64,000 nucleotides of DNA. It comes from Flavobacterium enshiense (GTDB lineage Bacteria; Bacteroidota; Bacteroidia; Flavobacteriales; Flavobacteriaceae). Shown here one piece after another: positions 8,398 to 20,000 of this stretch. A program made the position numbers and the translations under genes. The stretch is taken from assembly GCF_022836875.1 (NCBI RefSeq), contig NZ_CP090376.1:930001-994000 (forward strand). The letters run 5' to 3'. Positions within the stretch are counted from its first letter, which is position 1, and every line of letters starts with the position of its first letter. The notes below the pieces were generated by a model. The model saw only the letters and a program-made list of their open reading frames with translations. It did no database searches and had not been told where the DNA came from.

Positions 8398-10299
8398 TTA
8401 TAATGTCTCTTTCAGCCATTTGAAGAACTCACGCTGCCATACCAAACCGTTTTGTGGTTTCAGTACCCAGTGGTTTTCTTCCGGGAACAAAAGGAAGCGG
8501 CTTTTAATGCCTTTTAATTGTGCTGCCTGGAAGGCTTCCTGACCTTGTCCGATCGGCACACGATAATCTTTTCCGCCCTGAATGATCATAATCGGCGTGT
8601 TCCAGTTGTTTACCATATTGATAGGATTGAACTGGGTGTATGCTTTTTGGGCGTCGGCATTGTTCTTTTCCCAATAAGCACCTCCATGATCAAAGTTGTT
8701 AAAGAAAACTTCTTCAGTCGTTCCATACATACTTTGAAGGTTGAAAACACCACAGTGCGAGATAAATGTTTTGAAACGGTTTTTGTGGATTCCCGCAAGA
8801 TAGAAAACAGAGTAACCTCCGTAGCTCGCTCCAACTGCGCCTAAACGCGTTTTGTCTACATACGATTCTTTAGCTACGTCATCGATTGCTGAAAGATAAT
8901 CGTCCATAACCTGTCCGCCCCAATCCTTACTGATGTCTTCATTCCATTTTACACCGTGCCCCGGCATACCACGACGGTTCGGCGCTACAACAATGTAACC
9001 TTGAGCGGCCATGGTCTGGAAATTCCATCGGAACGAATAATATTGTGTAAGTGCACTTTGTGGTCCGCCCTGACAATATAATAACGCAGGGTACTTCTTA
9101 GTTTTGTCAAAGTTTGGAGGAAGGATTACCCAAACCACCATTTTTTTACCATCGGTAGTGGTAACGATTCTTTTTTCGGTTTTGCTTAAAGCCAATTTAC
9201 TGTAAACATCCGTGTTTACATTGGTGATTTGTTTCCAGGCTTTTTTCTTGAATTCATACGAATAGATTTCCGAAGCATGGTTCATGTCGTTTCGTGCTAA
9301 AATCACTTTTCCTTCAGTGAAACCAATAATTTCGGTTACGTCGAAATCACCATTTGTAATTTGTTTTACGGTAACAGCAATTTTAGTCAGCCCCGGGAAA
9401 TTCACTTCAAAAAGTTGCTTAGTTCCGTCAACAGCCGCAATGAAATAAACTTTCTTGCCGTCTTCACTCCATTTGAAGCTTTCTACGGTGCCGTCCCAAC
9501 CTGCAGTCAGGTTAATGTCCATCCCTTTGAAGCTTACAATGATGTCATTTTTGTCGGCTTCATAACCGTCGCGTTTCATTTGCAGCCAGGTTAGGTTTCC
9601 GGTTGGTGAATATAGTGGGTGTGTATCGTATCCTAAATTACCTTCGGTTAAATTTTTCGTGATTTTGGTTTCGATGTTGTATTCGTACAAATCGGTGTTG
9701 GTACTGATGGCATAAGCCGTTCCCGATTTCTTTTTGCAAACGTATACGATGCTTTTACTGTCAGGTGACCAGATATAGTCTTCGTCCCCTCCGTGTGGTT
9801 TTTGCGGTGTATCGAAAGATTCTCCTTTCATAATATCTGTAGGAACCGTTTTGTCGTTGTTCTCAGCAAAGAAAACATGGTTGTACGTTCCATCGTTCCA
9901 AGTATCCCAGTGACGGTAATTCAATCCGTCGTAAACCTGAGCATCTGCTTTTTTAAGGTCGGTATACAAATCTTTGCCTAGTACTTTTTCGACTTTCACC
10001 TCTTTATGCGAAAGGGTATATTTTCCGTCGGAAGAAAGGTTTTTATTTTTAACCAGGTCTTTGGTGTCCTGAACCTCTGTTGCTGTCCCTCCGTTTAGCG
10101 GAATGGTGAAGAATTTTGAATTCGATTTGTTTTCCTCGATTGAAGGAGTTGATACTTTGTAAACAATATTTTTACCGTCTTTGGAAAGTCCGATTGGTGT
10201 TACCCTGCCTAATTTCCATAATAGTTCAGGTGTCATCACATCCTGAGCAGAAGCTGATAGTCCCATCATTCCAAGCGTTAAAATAAGGAGTTTTTTCAT
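8398..10299 (-). CDS. Exported S9 family serine peptidase (acylaminoacyl/dipeptidyl-peptidase type)
   Basis: A 633-residue exported peptidase: signal peptide MKKLLILTLGMMGLSASAQ, an N-terminal beta-propeller (about 25-370) with repeated TolB/WD-like blades, and a C-terminal alpha/beta-hydrolase domain. The catalytic triad is visible as Ser492 in GASYGGY, Asp578 in GGKDYRVP and His610 in ENHWVLKP. Such enzymes remove short peptides or acylated residues from peptide N-termini in the periplasm. It neighbours a C1 peptidase and a secreted zinc protease on the same strand, each with its own terminator, so this is a local set of protein-degrading genes but not one operon. Exact peptide preference cannot be predicted. 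Confidence 0.93.
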   Translation of the reverse strand: MKKLLILTLGMMGLSASAQDVMTPELLWKLGRVTPIGLSKDGKNIVYKVSTPSIEENKSNSKFFTIPLNGGTATEVQDTKDLVKNKNLSSDGKYTLSHKEVKVEKVLGKDLYTDLKKADAQVYDGLNYRHWDTWNDGTYNHVFFAENNDKTVPTDIMKGESFDTPQKPHGGDEDYIWSPDSKSIVYVCKKKSGTAYAISTNTDLYEYNIETKITKNLTEGNLGYDTHPLYSPTGNLTWLQMKRDGYEADKNDIIVSFKGMDINLTAGWDGTVESFKWSEDGKKVYFIAAVDGTKQLFEVNFPGLTKIAVTVKQITNGDFDVTEIIGFTEGKVILARNDMNHASEIYSYEFKKKAWKQITNVNTDVYSKLALSKTEKRIVTTTDGKKMVVWVILPPNFDKTKKYPALLYCQGGPQSALTQYYSFRWNFQTMAAQGYIVVAPNRRGMPGHGVKWNEDISKDWGGQVMDDYLSAIDDVAKESYVDKTRLGAVGASYGGYSVFYLAGIHKNRFKTFISHCGVFNLQSMYGTTEEVFFNNFDHGGAYWEKNNADAQKAYTQFNPINMVNNWNTPIMIIQGGKDYRVPIGQGQEAFQAAQLKGIKSRFLLFPEENHWVLKPQNGLVWQREFFKWLKETL

Positions 10300-10374
10300 T
10301 GTTGCTATTTTTTGAAAAGAAAGGCTAAAATTAATGATTTTATCGAATCGATTATTGAATTGGTATGAATTAAC

Positions 10375-10403
10375 AAAAAGCCCCGCATTTGGCGGGGCTT
10401 TTT
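10375..10403. terminator. Terminator of the T9SS metallopeptidase gene
   Basis: A perfect 12-base GC-rich stem (10375-10386 with 10392-10403), flanked by A and T tracts. It is usable on both strands. Confidence 0.92.
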
Positions 10404-10425
10404 TATTCTCAAATGAAAAGGGAGA

Positions 10426-13400
10426 TTATTTTTTAATGAAACGTTTTGTGGTTACGTTACCGTTATCAGAAATTTCCAAAAGATAGTTTCCGGATCCGAT
10501 AGTTGAAACGTTAATCGAACCATTGTTGAATTTACCATTTGCTATTGCTTGTCCCATTAAATTATAAACTTTGTAAGTTGCATTTTCTGAAACTTCCGTT
10601 GCGTTCAACACATCAGTTGCCGGGTTAGGATATAATTTAACGGTAGTTAGCGTGTTGTTTGCTTCTGTTGCTTTGACAGTAGAAGTAATGTTCACAGTGT
10701 AATCTTCCACTTGTCCGTAAGTGAATGTTTCGCAAGAAGTTGGTACTCCATTATATTTCAATGAAACTCTCATTCTTGTTGCTCCCAAAGTTGCCGTAGT
10801 AGGGATTGTAAATGTTCCGCTTACTGGAGTTGTTGTAGAAGCGGTTTTGCTCCATACCAATTCTCCGGCGTCTGTGAAAACACCATTCTGGTTGTAATCG
10901 ATCCAAACCGCATAGCCTTCAGGATAAACTGTTGAAGTCCAAGTCGGCGTAATCGTAATAGTATTTGATGTACCGCGAACAGCATTAGTAGATAAAGAAG
11001 TAAAGTTCTCATATCCGGCAGTACCTGTAGAGGTATTGTTGATAGTGCCAAAAACAACTTTCCCTATTCTTTCATCCGACGTATTGTTGCCTTGTGAAGC
11101 ACAGTAAGTAATCGATGTAGATAAAGTCGTTACGTTCACGGTGTTGCTCGCTGCAGAAATATTTCCGGCTGCATCTTTTGCTATTACAGAGAAAGTATAA
11201 GCAGTCGCAGGAGTTAATCCTGTTACATTATACGTTGTAGCAGTAACTGTTCCTAACAAAGTAGTTCCGCGATAAACATCATATCCGCTTACACCAACAT
11301 TGTCTGTAGAAGCTGTCCATGATAAGTTGGTTGCGGTTTGTGTGGTCCCCGAAGCAGTTAAGTTCGTTGGTACAGTTGGAGCTGTTGTGTCTGAAGCTGA
11401 TAATGTGGTTACATTAACTGTATTGCTTGTAGCAGAAATATTTCCGGCCGCATCTTTCGCTTTTACAGAGAAAGTATAAGCAGTTGCTGCTGTTAATCCT
11501 GCCGCATTATAAGTTGTAGTGGTAACAGTTCCTAATAAAGTAGTTCCACGATAAACATCATATCCGGTTACACCTACATTGTCAGTAGATGCAGTCCAAG
11601 ATAAGTTTGTTGTTGTTGCAGTTGTGCCTGAAGCCGTTAGATTGGTAGGTGCTGACGGTGCAGTTGTATCGGATGTTCCAGAAGTAATAGTGAAGTTAGT
11701 ATTCGAAACATCAAAGAAAATATGATTAGCACCTTTTACCATGATTCTATTTTGTGTACCAGCTGTGTTTGGAACTGTAATGGCCTGAGAACCATCATTA
11801 GGAGTTGCTGCCAATAAAGTTGACCAAGTTGAACCGCCATCAGTAGAAATTAGAATATCTACGTTGGCACAGTTAATACCATTTGCTGTTGTTCCAGCAA
11901 CATTCCATGTAACCGTTTGTGATGAACCGCCAACCCATGAAACAGCTGTGTTTGGTGCGCTAACTGAGAACGGACCTGCAGTTCCGTTTACGGTAACAAT
12001 CATATCATCACTATTGTTTGCCGGACCTGCAGCTCTGTTGTCACGAACTGTAAACCTGAAATTTAATGTTCTTGCTACAGAAGGTATTGCTTCTACTGTA
12101 ATTTCCGATCCTGAGGTAGTAGTTGCTCCCGCCAAAACTCTTGACATAATAGGGAAATATCTTGTAGGTGAGGTGGTCGGTGAATACGATCTGAAAGTTG
12201 GTCCTGTAGTTTTGGTAGTACTTGCCGCTGAACTTGCCCCAGTTTGAGAGGAAGTAGCGTTGTCCATTTGTTCCCAAATATAGGTAAGGGCATCGCCGTT
12301 TGCGTCAGTACCAGTTCCTGCCAACATGAATGGTGTGCTTTTCGGAATGGTGTAATCCAGTCCCGCGTTAGCTGTTGGTACTGAATTTCCGGTGGCGGTA
12401 TTGGTCTGACAGGTTTTAGATTTGATGTTGTTAGTTACCTGTTGAATACTTACGGCATGAAAATACGCATCCGAATGGGCTTGGATATCCTGACTGGTGA
12501 TACCCGCGTATCCCATAATGGTTGAACCGCTACCTGGCTCCATGTTTACACCAGTACCCTCGTTGTTCATTGAAAAAGTGTGATTGGCTCCGAATTGATG
12601 TCCTAATTCGTGTGCTACATAGTCGATGTCGAAATTATCTCCTGAAGGAATACCATCCGCCGGAGACGTATATCCGCTTCCTTTTTGACCATTTACGCAA
12701 ACGCATCCGATACACCCGGCGTTACCACCGCCACCAGTAGCTCCGAAAAGGTGTCCGACGTCATAATTTGCTTCTCCGATAACCGAAGTCAAAGTCGACT
12801 GTAACTGAGAATTCCAGTTAGACATTGAACTTGCAGCAGAATACGGGTCAGTAGATGCGCTTGTGTAAATTACAGCATCAGTATTAGCAATCAAATTCAT
12901 GTGAACCCCAAAGTCTTTTTCGAAAACACCGTTTACACGTGTCATCGTATTGTTGATGGCTGCTAATGCTAATGCTTTTGTCCCGCCGAAATAAGCGGTA
13001 TATTCACCTGTTACCGACATGGCTAAGCGGAAATTTCGTAAGGTAGCATCGTCGGCATTTGGTCGTAATGTTTCACCCGAATTGCTAACGGCAGTTGTTG
13101 CATCGTCAATTACCTTACATTCAAAATGAGAAAGTGATCTTAATTTATCTGCTTTTTTGAAAACACTGTAGGTATTCAAATCCTGTGAATATGGTTCGAT
13201 AAATATTGCCGATTGGTCTGCATTAATCTGCATTGTTTGTAAACCAAGCGGAGAAATACTGAAGTGGATAGTTGAAGAAGGGTTGTCAAGTCCTTGTCCA
13301 ACATAGGATTTAATTTCAGGGTAACGTTCTGCCAGTTCTGGTTCCATGTTGGAAGCTTCCAGGATGCGGAAGCGCTCCATTTGGCCTTCGGCATTAGGAA

Positions 13401-13638
13401 ATGATACAATTACAGCCGATCTTTCAGCATTAATTCCTCTTTTAGGTGAATTAAGTAAAACCGATTTTAATCCGTTGATATCTAAATCAAACAGATTTTT
13501 AGTAGGTAAGGTAGCGCCTCTTTGTGTGGTAACAACGTTACCTTTTTTTGAAGAAGGCTTCCAGTAAGATCCTCCGCTTTGAGCGAAAGAGGAACTCGTA
13601 AATGCCAGTAAAGCAATAGAGAGTAGTCTGTACTTCAT
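10426..13638 (-). CDS. Secreted reprolysin-like zinc metallopeptidase with Fn3, GEVED and T9SS sorting domains
   Basis: A 1070-residue extracellular protease. Signal peptide [20 protein letters not shown]; a pro-region to about 190; a metzincin catalytic domain with [11 protein letters not shown] (His343, Glu344, His347, His353) and a Met-turn at STIMGYAG (about 375); a Ca/PKD-like region with [12 protein letters not shown] (from about 425); two fibronectin type III repeats (about 660-845); a GEVED domain ([25 protein letters not shown]); and a type A T9SS sorting domain ([10 protein letters not shown] to the KRFIKK end). It should be secreted through the T9SS and processed or attached at the surface. 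The two Fn3 units are almost the same in DNA, pointing to a recent duplication. A cysteine cluster ([10 protein letters not shown]) sits inside the protease domain. Proteins of this layout digest external protein. Confidence 0.95.
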   Translation of the reverse strand: MKYRLLSIALLAFTSSSFAQSGGSYWKPSSKKGNVVTTQRGATLPTKNLFDLDINGLKSVLLNSPKRGINAERSAVIVSFPNAEGQMERFRILEASNMEPELAERYPEIKSYVGQGLDNPSSTIHFSISPLGLQTMQINADQSAIFIEPYSQDLNTYSVFKKADKLRSLSHFECKVIDDATTAVSNSGETLRPNADDATLRNFRLAMSVTGEYTAYFGGTKALALAAINNTMTRVNGVFEKDFGVHMNLIANTDAVIYTSASTDPYSAASSMSNWNSQLQSTLTSVIGEANYDVGHLFGATGGGGNAGCIGCVCVNGQKGSGYTSPADGIPSGDNFDIDYVAHELGHQFGANHTFSMNNEGTGVNMEPGSGSTIMGYAGITSQDIQAHSDAYFHAVSIQQVTNNIKSKTCQTNTATGNSVPTANAGLDYTIPKSTPFMLAGTGTDANGDALTYIWEQMDNATSSQTGASSAASTTKTTGPTFRSYSPTTSPTRYFPIMSRVLAGATTTSGSEITVEAIPSVARTLNFRFTVRDNRAAGPANNSDDMIVTVNGTAGPFSVSAPNTAVSWVGGSSQTVTWNVAGTTANGINCANVDILISTDGGSTWSTLLAATPNDGSQAITVPNTAGTQNRIMVKGANHIFFDVSNTNFTITSGTSDTTAPSAPTNLTASGTTATTTNLSWTASTDNVGVTGYDVYRGTTLLGTVTTTTYNAAGLTAATAYTFSVKAKDAAGNISATSNTVNVTTLSASDTTAPTVPTNLTASGTTQTATNLSWTASTDNVGVSGYDVYRGTTLLGTVTATTYNVTGLTPATAYTFSVIAKDAAGNISAASNTVNVTTLSTSITYCASQGNNTSDERIGKVVFGTINNTSTGTAGYENFTSLSTNAVRGTSNTITITPTWTSTVYPEGYAVWIDYNQNGVFTDAGELVWSKTASTTTPVSGTFTIPTTATLGATRMRVSLKYNGVPTSCETFTYGQVEDYTVNITSTVKATEANNTLTTVKLYPNPATDVLNATEVSENATYKVYNLMGQAIANGKFNNGSINVSTIGSGNYLLEISDNGNVTTKRFIKK
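11115..11680. repeat. Tandem duplication of an about 285-base fibronectin III unit
   Basis: Two adjacent coding units within the metallopeptidase gene, about 11115-11395 and 11400-11680, are highly similar in DNA, including synonymous positions, and share [18 protein letters not shown] and AYTFSV. This is a within-gene duplication. The exact borders are approximate. Confidence 0.8.
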
Positions 13639-13981
13639 AATTTTTTTTGGGTTTTTGTTGGTATTTGTTTTTCAAATTTTCGACGTAAATATATTTAACA
13701 TTTTTATTAATTAAGCAAATAAATTTAACATTTTTTATGTTTTAAGCCAGAAATTACACAAAATTGAAGGTAAAAAAGTATCGATTTGGTAAAAAAATGC
13801 ATGGTGAAAATATTTTTTCATTGTGAAATATGTATTTGAAAAGCCTTTTGAGAGTGAAAAATTATGTATTTCATAATTCTTTGTTTCCTAAAGATTTAGC
13901 GTACAATATGGTTTTTATTACAGAAAGGAAAGGCTGTTTCAAAAAATATGACTATTTTCACGGACTAAAATTTGTTTCGAA
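13639..13981. promoter_or_regulatory. 343-base divergent intergenic region with repeats
   Basis: This AT-rich region separates the metallopeptidase (minus) from the symporter (plus) and must hold both promoters. Near the protease, two near-identical 21-22 base segments containing ATTTAACATTTTT stand 30 bases apart (13687-13707 and 13717-13738); on the minus strand each carries a -7-like element (TATATTTA and TTTATTTG). Closer to the symporter, AATTATG (13860-13866) and CATAATT (13872-13878) form a perfect inverted repeat with a 5-base spacer. No gene or RNA is evident. Confidence 0.45.
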
Positions 13982-15217
13982 GTGAAAAGCAATAACAAAC
14001 TCTTTATAGCGATTATTATCGCACTAATTCTTGGTGTTATTTTGGGAGGGATTGTTCACTACCAGTTTATTGACTCCAAGGAAGTTTTTTCAAAAAATAT
14101 TAAATTATTAGGAACTGTGTTCATCCGAATGGTTCAAATGATTATCGCGCCGTTGGTTTTTACAACTTTAGTAGTAGGAATTGCCAAAATGGGAGATATG
14201 AAAATGGTTGGCCGTGTAGGAGCCAAAGCAATGGGATGGTTCATTTCAGCTTCATTGATTTCGCTTTTGTTGGGAATGGTGCTGGTAAATACCTTAGCGC
14301 CAGGAAAAGGAACCAATATTAAGATGGATGATGCTTCTTCGGCTTCCGAGTTATTGGAAAAAACACAATCCTTTTCATTAGAGGAGTTCGTTAAACACGT
14401 TGTTCCGAAGAGTGTATTTGAGTCTTTTGCCACCAATGAAATCCTGCAGATTGTAATCTTCTCTATCTTTTTCGGTATTGCATTATCTTCGTTCAGTAAA
14501 AAAGAAGCTAAACCCATTTTAAAACTTTTCGACCGCATTTCGCATGTGGTTTTGAAAATGGTTACCTATATTATGTGGTTGGCACCGCTGGGTGTTTTTG
14601 GAGCTGTTGCAGCTGCGGTTGCAAGCTACGGATTTGAAATCTTCAGTTTGTATGCGAATTATCTTTTAGCGTTTGCCTTTGGAATTATTGTCTTATGGAT
14701 ACTTCTGCTTTTAGTGGGTTATCTGATACTTGGTAATCGTCTTTGGGATTTGTTAAGAAGAATCAAGAGTCCGCTACTGATTGCCTTTTCCACAACCAGT
14801 AGTGAGGCGGTTTTCCCTAAAATGGTGGAGGAGCTGGAGCGTTTCGGTTGTCAGCCGAGAATTGTGTCGTTTACATTACCTTTAGGATATTCGTTTAACC
14901 TTGATGGAAGTATGATGTACATGACCTTCGCCAGTATTTTTATTGCACAGGTTTATGGAATTGACATGCCGTTGGACAAACAGCTGACGATGTTGCTGGT
15001 TTTAATGCTTACAAGTAAAGGTGTAGCCGGTGTGCCGAGAGCTTCCTTAATTGTTGTTGTGGCGACTTGTGCCATGTTCGGTATCCCGCCGGAAGGAATT
15101 GCACTTATTTTACCGATTGACCATTTCTGTGACATGGCAAGAAGTATGACTAACGTGTTAGGAAATGCGTTGGCAACCAGTGCGGTTGATAAATGGGAAA
15201 CTAAAAGTGTAAATTAA
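13982..15217 (+). CDS. Dicarboxylate/amino acid:cation symporter (DAACS, GltP/DctA type)
   Basis: A 411-residue inner-membrane carrier that imports acidic amino acids or C4-dicarboxylates with protons or sodium. Eight helices plus two re-entrant loops are expected. The serine-rich hairpin appears as AFSTTSSEAVFPKM, the NMDGT motif as FNLDGSMMYM, and the C-terminal substrate-binding helix as DHFCDMARSMTNVLGN, with the conserved Asp and Arg. The start is GTG at 13982: a TGA lies in frame at 13949 and no ATG falls between them. It leads a closely spaced forward run (gaps of 19, 5, 14 and 19 bases) ending with mtgA. Substrate choice is not predictable; Glu/Asp is most likely for the clade. Confidence 0.93.
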   Translation: MKSNNKLFIAIIIALILGVILGGIVHYQFIDSKEVFSKNIKLLGTVFIRMVQMIIAPLVFTTLVVGIAKMGDMKMVGRVGAKAMGWFISASLISLLLGMVLVNTLAPGKGTNIKMDDASSASELLEKTQSFSLEEFVKHVVPKSVFESFATNEILQIVIFSIFFGIALSSFSKKEAKPILKLFDRISHVVLKMVTYIMWLAPLGVFGAVAAAVASYGFEIFSLYANYLLAFAFGIIVLWILLLLVGYLILGNRLWDLLRRIKSPLLIAFSTTSSEAVFPKMVEELERFGCQPRIVSFTLPLGYSFNLDGSMMYMTFASIFIAQVYGIDMPLDKQLTMLLVLMLTSKGVAGVPRASLIVVVATCAMFGIPPEGIALILPIDHFCDMARSMTNVLGNALATSAVDKWETKSVN

Positions 15218-15236
15218 TTATAAAATAAATATCCAA

Positions 15237-15923
15237 ATGAAAGAAGATTTTCACTGGACACAGTTATTAAATCCTGAATTTTACATTAACCTTGAAATAG
15301 CCGGGCATCACATTGGAATTTATGTGGTTCTGTTTATTGTTTTTGCCGAAACCGGTTTATTTGCTGGGTTCTTTTTGCCGGGCGACAGTTTGTTGTTCCT
15401 TAGCGGAATTTACAGCGAAACGCTAATGCAGGAATTGATTCATATTGAGAACGAATTTACCAATGTAGCTGTTTTAGCAACCTTGGTGGGGATTGCCGGA
15501 ATTATAGGTAATATATTTGGATATTGGTTTGGAGCCAAAAGTGGACATTTTCTGTACTCTAAAAAAGATAATTTCTGGTTTAAAAAGAAGTACCTTATCC
15601 AATCCCGTTTGTTTTTTGAGAAACATGGGGGAAGAGCTATCATTTTTGCCCGATTTTTACCTATCATAAGAACATTTGCTCCTATTGTGGCCGGAATCGT
15701 TCATATGCCAAAGAAAAAATTCATGTTTTATAACATACTTAGTTCATTCCTTTGGTCGTTCGTGTTAATATTCGCCGGACACTATCTTTATACTTATTTG
15801 TTAGAGCGTAATATTATCGACCTTAAGAAAAATATCGAATTGATCGTAATTGGAATCATTGTTATTTCAACAGCGCCTTTAGTGATCAATTCAATTAAAA
15901 ATAAAATGAAAGTCAGAAAGTAA
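15237..15923 (+). CDS. DedA/VTT-domain membrane protein
   Basis: A 228-residue polytopic membrane protein of the DedA (SNARE-associated/VTT) family. Landmarks are FAETGLFAGFFLPGDSLLFLSG near the N-terminus, GNIFGYWFGAKSG, and the family signature HGGRAIIFARFLPIIRTFAPIVAG, which contains the conserved arginines. DedA proteins are linked to lipid scrambling, including recycling of undecaprenyl phosphate, and to membrane potential and envelope stress. It sits 19 bases after the symporter stop and 5 bases before the next gene, so it is probably co-transcribed. The exact lipid is unknown. Confidence 0.92.
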   Translation: MKEDFHWTQLLNPEFYINLEIAGHHIGIYVVLFIVFAETGLFAGFFLPGDSLLFLSGIYSETLMQELIHIENEFTNVAVLATLVGIAGIIGNIFGYWFGAKSGHFLYSKKDNFWFKKKYLIQSRLFFEKHGGRAIIFARFLPIIRTFAPIVAGIVHMPKKKFMFYNILSSFLWSFVLIFAGHYLYTYLLERNIIDLKKNIELIVIGIIVISTAPLVINSIKNKMKVRK

Positions 15924-15928
15924 AGACC

Positions 15929-17041
15929 ATGGATGTTAGCTATTGGGAACTGAAGAATTGGTTTACCAACGTTGATTATACGGTTGTTGGCAGCGGTATT
16001 GTGGGTCTTCATGCTGCCTTACGTCTTCGTGAACGCTTTCCCGATAGCAAAATTCTCATACTTGAAAAAGGGGCACTGCCCGAAGGAGCCAGTACTAAAA
16101 ACGCCGGTTTTGCCTGCTTTGGCAGTTTGTCCGAAATCATAGAGGATTTACGAAATTACAGTGAAGAGGAAGTTGTTCAGTTGATACAGAAACGCTGGAA
16201 CGGACTTAATCTGTTGCGCAAACGTTTAGGTGATGCCACCATCGATTTCAAACCTTATGGAGGTTATGAAGTTTTTCTGAAGGAGGATGAAAGTACTTAT
16301 GCCGAATGCCTTCAGAAATTGCCTTTCATTAATGAAATCCTGAGACCGCTTTTCAGAACCGATGTTTTTGCCAAAGAAGTAGATCGTTTTGATTTTAAAG
16401 GAATTCATGAGTATCTGATCTTTAATCCATTCGAAGGGCAAATCGATACCGGAAACATGATGCAGGCTTTGCTGAAAGAAGCATCCACAAACAATATTCT
16501 GATTTTAAACCGGCAGACCGTAACGGATTTTCATGATTCGGGAAATGGGGTCCAGGTGAATACTACTGATTTTTCGTTCACTTCTAAAAAACTGTTGTTT
16601 GCTACCAACGGTTTTGCAGATAAATTAACTAAAGGAGAGGTTCGTCCCGCAAGAGCCCAAGTCCTGATTACAGAACCGATTCCTAACCTTGATATTAAGG
16701 GAACTTTTCATATAGACGGCGGCTATTATTATTTCCGCAACATAGATAACAGAATCTTATTGGGTGGTGGAAGAAACCTTGACTTTGAAGGAGAAGCCAC
16801 TTCCGAATTCGGCCTGACCGAAAAAATCCAAAATCGTTTGGAACAATTGCTTTCCGAAGTGATTTTGCCCAATACCGAATATAAAATTGCGCACCGCTGG
16901 AGCGGCATTATGGGCTTAGGCTCACACAAAAAACCAATTATTGAACAATTGTCTGAAAATGTGTGTTGCGGTGTTCGCCTAGGAGGAATGGGCGTAGCCA
17001 TAGGGAGTCTGGTCGGGCAGGAATTAGCAGATTTAGTATAA
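15929..17041 (+). CDS. FAD-dependent oxidoreductase of the DAO family
   Basis: A 370-residue flavoprotein with a Rossmann FAD motif near the N-terminus (VVGSGIVGLHAALRLRE, followed by ILEKG at the strand end) and the DAO family layout: EGASTKNAGFACFGS after the dinucleotide fold, a substrate domain with GYEVFLKED, and a C-terminal second FAD contact near GVRLGGMGVAIGSLVG. Members oxidise amines such as glycine, sarcosine, D-amino acids or glycerol phosphate. No signal peptide is present, so it is cytoplasmic. The start lies 5 bases after the dedA-type gene. Its position after an amino acid/dicarboxylate carrier makes a role in amino acid oxidation plausible, but this is inference from context. 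Confidence 0.88.
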   Translation: MDVSYWELKNWFTNVDYTVVGSGIVGLHAALRLRERFPDSKILILEKGALPEGASTKNAGFACFGSLSEIIEDLRNYSEEEVVQLIQKRWNGLNLLRKRLGDATIDFKPYGGYEVFLKEDESTYAECLQKLPFINEILRPLFRTDVFAKEVDRFDFKGIHEYLIFNPFEGQIDTGNMMQALLKEASTNNILILNRQTVTDFHDSGNGVQVNTTDFSFTSKKLLFATNGFADKLTKGEVRPARAQVLITEPIPNLDIKGTFHIDGGYYYFRNIDNRILLGGGRNLDFEGEATSEFGLTEKIQNRLEQLLSEVILPNTEYKIAHRWSGIMGLGSHKKPIIEQLSENVCCGVRLGGMGVAIGSLVGQELADLV

Positions 17042-17055
17042 AAATAATAAGTGAT

Positions 17056-20000
17056 ATGATGAAAAAGTACCTATCGTTTAAAGTTTTATTTGTATTAGTA
17101 TTTCTGAGTTTTCAAGCTAACGTAAAGGCACAGTTAGCTACGTTGGATATGTCCGGAAATTATAAGGTGACCGGAACCAGCGCAATATGGTGGGATTATC
17201 AGTATAAGCCTACTGGAAGCTCTACTTATACACAATCAGCTATAATTCAGGGCGGTACTACGTCTTTGGTTAGACTCAACCCTTTTGTTTCCTGGGATTT
17301 CAGGATCCGTTTTTATGGTTATACCGGCCAGCCGGGGCCTTGGGGTTCTGATATTACGGTGAATTCGGATTATGCGGCAATTTCAAAATCCGTTGGTTAC
17401 ACGTTTGATTTTAATTCAAATGCATTAAATGATGGATGGCGTGGGTATCGCCTGGAAAATGTTACTTCGAATACAAATAGTAATATTGAGCCAGCAACCT
17501 CTTACTATAATGGTGTTTCTGGAATGTCCATGTTTATGGGTTGGGGTTCTAGTTATGGTACTATGTTGGTTTCTCCTAAAATTCCGGATTTAGCAACAGA
17601 CAAGAAGTTTTCGATTTACGCTATGGCCGATCAATCGAATAGCTCTATTGTTTTAGGTACCATTGCAGATCCTTACGATTCTTCAACTTTTCATCCGTTA
17701 AAAACGGTTACTCTTTCAGGATTGGGATTTAAGGAAATTAAGGTTTTTCTAAACAATTATAATGGACAGGATAAATATATTGCCATTAAGAGTTCGGGAA
17801 ATTATGGTAGAGTTTTTTTTGATGACTTCAGTTATCAGCAGTCAGTGAACTGTTTTGACAATACCAATTTGGCAGTTTCAGATGTGACGGAAAGTACTGC
17901 AAAAATTAACTTTACAGCGGATTCCGCTCAAAATAGTTGGGAACTGGAACTTAAGAACGTGACCTACGGCATTACGGAAACTATGATGATTGGTACTAAT
18001 GTTGATTACCAGCTTCAGAATTTAACAGGGAACACTACCTATCAGGTAAGGCTAAGAGCTAATTGTGCGGAAGGACTGTACTCGAATTGGACTCCGACAC
18101 AATCTTTTACAACCTCTTGTTCTACAATCGCTGCGGGATACCAGACATCTTTTTTGGAGAAAAATTATTTCAATCCTTGTTGGTCCAGAATAGAAGTTGG
18201 TGCGAATGTTTATCAGGCCCCTATTGGCGGTAATACTAGTATAGTACCCAGAACAGGAAGCAAGTATATTCAGATGATCAATTCATCTGTTTCAGCAGCA
18301 AATAAATCATACCTGATAACACCTTATATAACTGATCTTGCTAACGATAAGAGGGTGAAATTCTTCATGGTAGCGAAAGGAAATTACAATTATATTACAA
18401 GTTCATTAATTGTAGGAACAATGTCAAACCCTTCAGACGAGACCACATTTGTACCCCTGAAGACCATTTCACCATTGGAAATGAATGAAATCAATGGTTT
18501 TGAAGTGAATGATTTTTGGAAAGAACATATTGTATATTTGGATAATTACGACAATAATATTAATCATCACTATATTGCCATTAAGCAAAACAATATTGCT
18601 GACGGAAGCACCTTTCATATTGACGATTTTACTTACGAAGTAATACCGTCCTGTAAAGAGCCGGTAAATCTTAAGATGGTCAAATCGACTTATGACTCAG
18701 CGATATTGAGTTGGGAAAATAATAACACGCCTTCCAATGGAAGCTGGCAAATAGAATACGGTCCTGCCGGCTTTACATTAGGAACCGGAGTAACTGTAAA
18801 TGCTTCGATAACAACAGCTACACTTACAAACCTCTTGCCTTTTACGAATTACGAATTTTATGTTCGAAGCCAATGCGGTGCCGGATTCAGCAATTGGTCT
18901 GACCGTGGTGTTTTCAAAACGAAATGCGAAGGAGTTACTGCTGGTTATACCCATGATTTTGAGAATGGGAATTTTGACTCCAACTGTTGGGCAAGAATTA
19001 CACCTAAAATTAGGAATAATTTTTACAGTCCAGATGCTTTTATTTATTATACATCGCCATATGGTTCCACGCCGACAACTCCTCATTCCGGGACCAAGAT
19101 GATTAGTATTATGTCATCAAACAGCAGTCCGGATAATTATGAAAATGAGAAGACCATTTTAGTACCACCACGTCTTATTGATTTAAACAATGAAAGGAAG
19201 ATTTCTTTTTGGGCATACGTCCCATCAAGTGTTTACAATAAGCTTACAAATATTCAGGTTGGGACACTTAGTAATCCTGAAGATTACCAAACTTTTGTGC
19301 CTTTTGAAGATATAACGACCGGCTTTCAGTTGGATGCCTGGAAAAAGTATGAAGTTGACTTCTCAGGATACTATGGCAGTAATAAGTTTATAGGGATACG
19401 AATTTTTACCTATGATGGAGATAATTATATTGTTTATCTCGATGATTTTGCGTACGAGAATCATAATTGTGCAAAACCAACTAATTTATCTGCATTACAG
19501 TCCGGTTCAGATCGTGTGGCTTTAAATTGGAACATCAATAATAATAATCCGGTTCATTGTGAGGTTGAATACGGGGAATATGGTTTTACTCCGGGAACAG
19601 GTACCGTTGTTACTGTAACAAGTCTTCCGTTAACCATTACGAATCTGACTCCCAATACAAAATATCAGTTTAGAGTAAGAAACATCTGTGATTCAAACGT
19701 GGTAAACTGGAGTAATCTTTACAGTTTTAAAATTTCATGTATGGTAAGTGCTCCATTCGAAGAAAAATTCGATCAGTATACACCCACTAATGCTTATCTA
19801 ATACCAGGTTTTTGTTGGACGGTTTATGAGAGTAGTACCAGTCCTAACCAGATATCGACTTACAGTGGAGTTAAGCAATATTCTTTTAATAACTTTAGCA
19901 GTTCACCTAATTCTGCACAATTATACTGCTATAACGTTTCTTCCAATACTGTTGCGAGCACGGCGTATTTTATATCTCCTTTTTTAAGTGATTTTGACAA

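Noticed and set aside
15929..17041. Part of an amine-oxidation pathway cluster
   Set aside because: No partner enzymes lie nearby; only the carrier two genes upstream hints at it.
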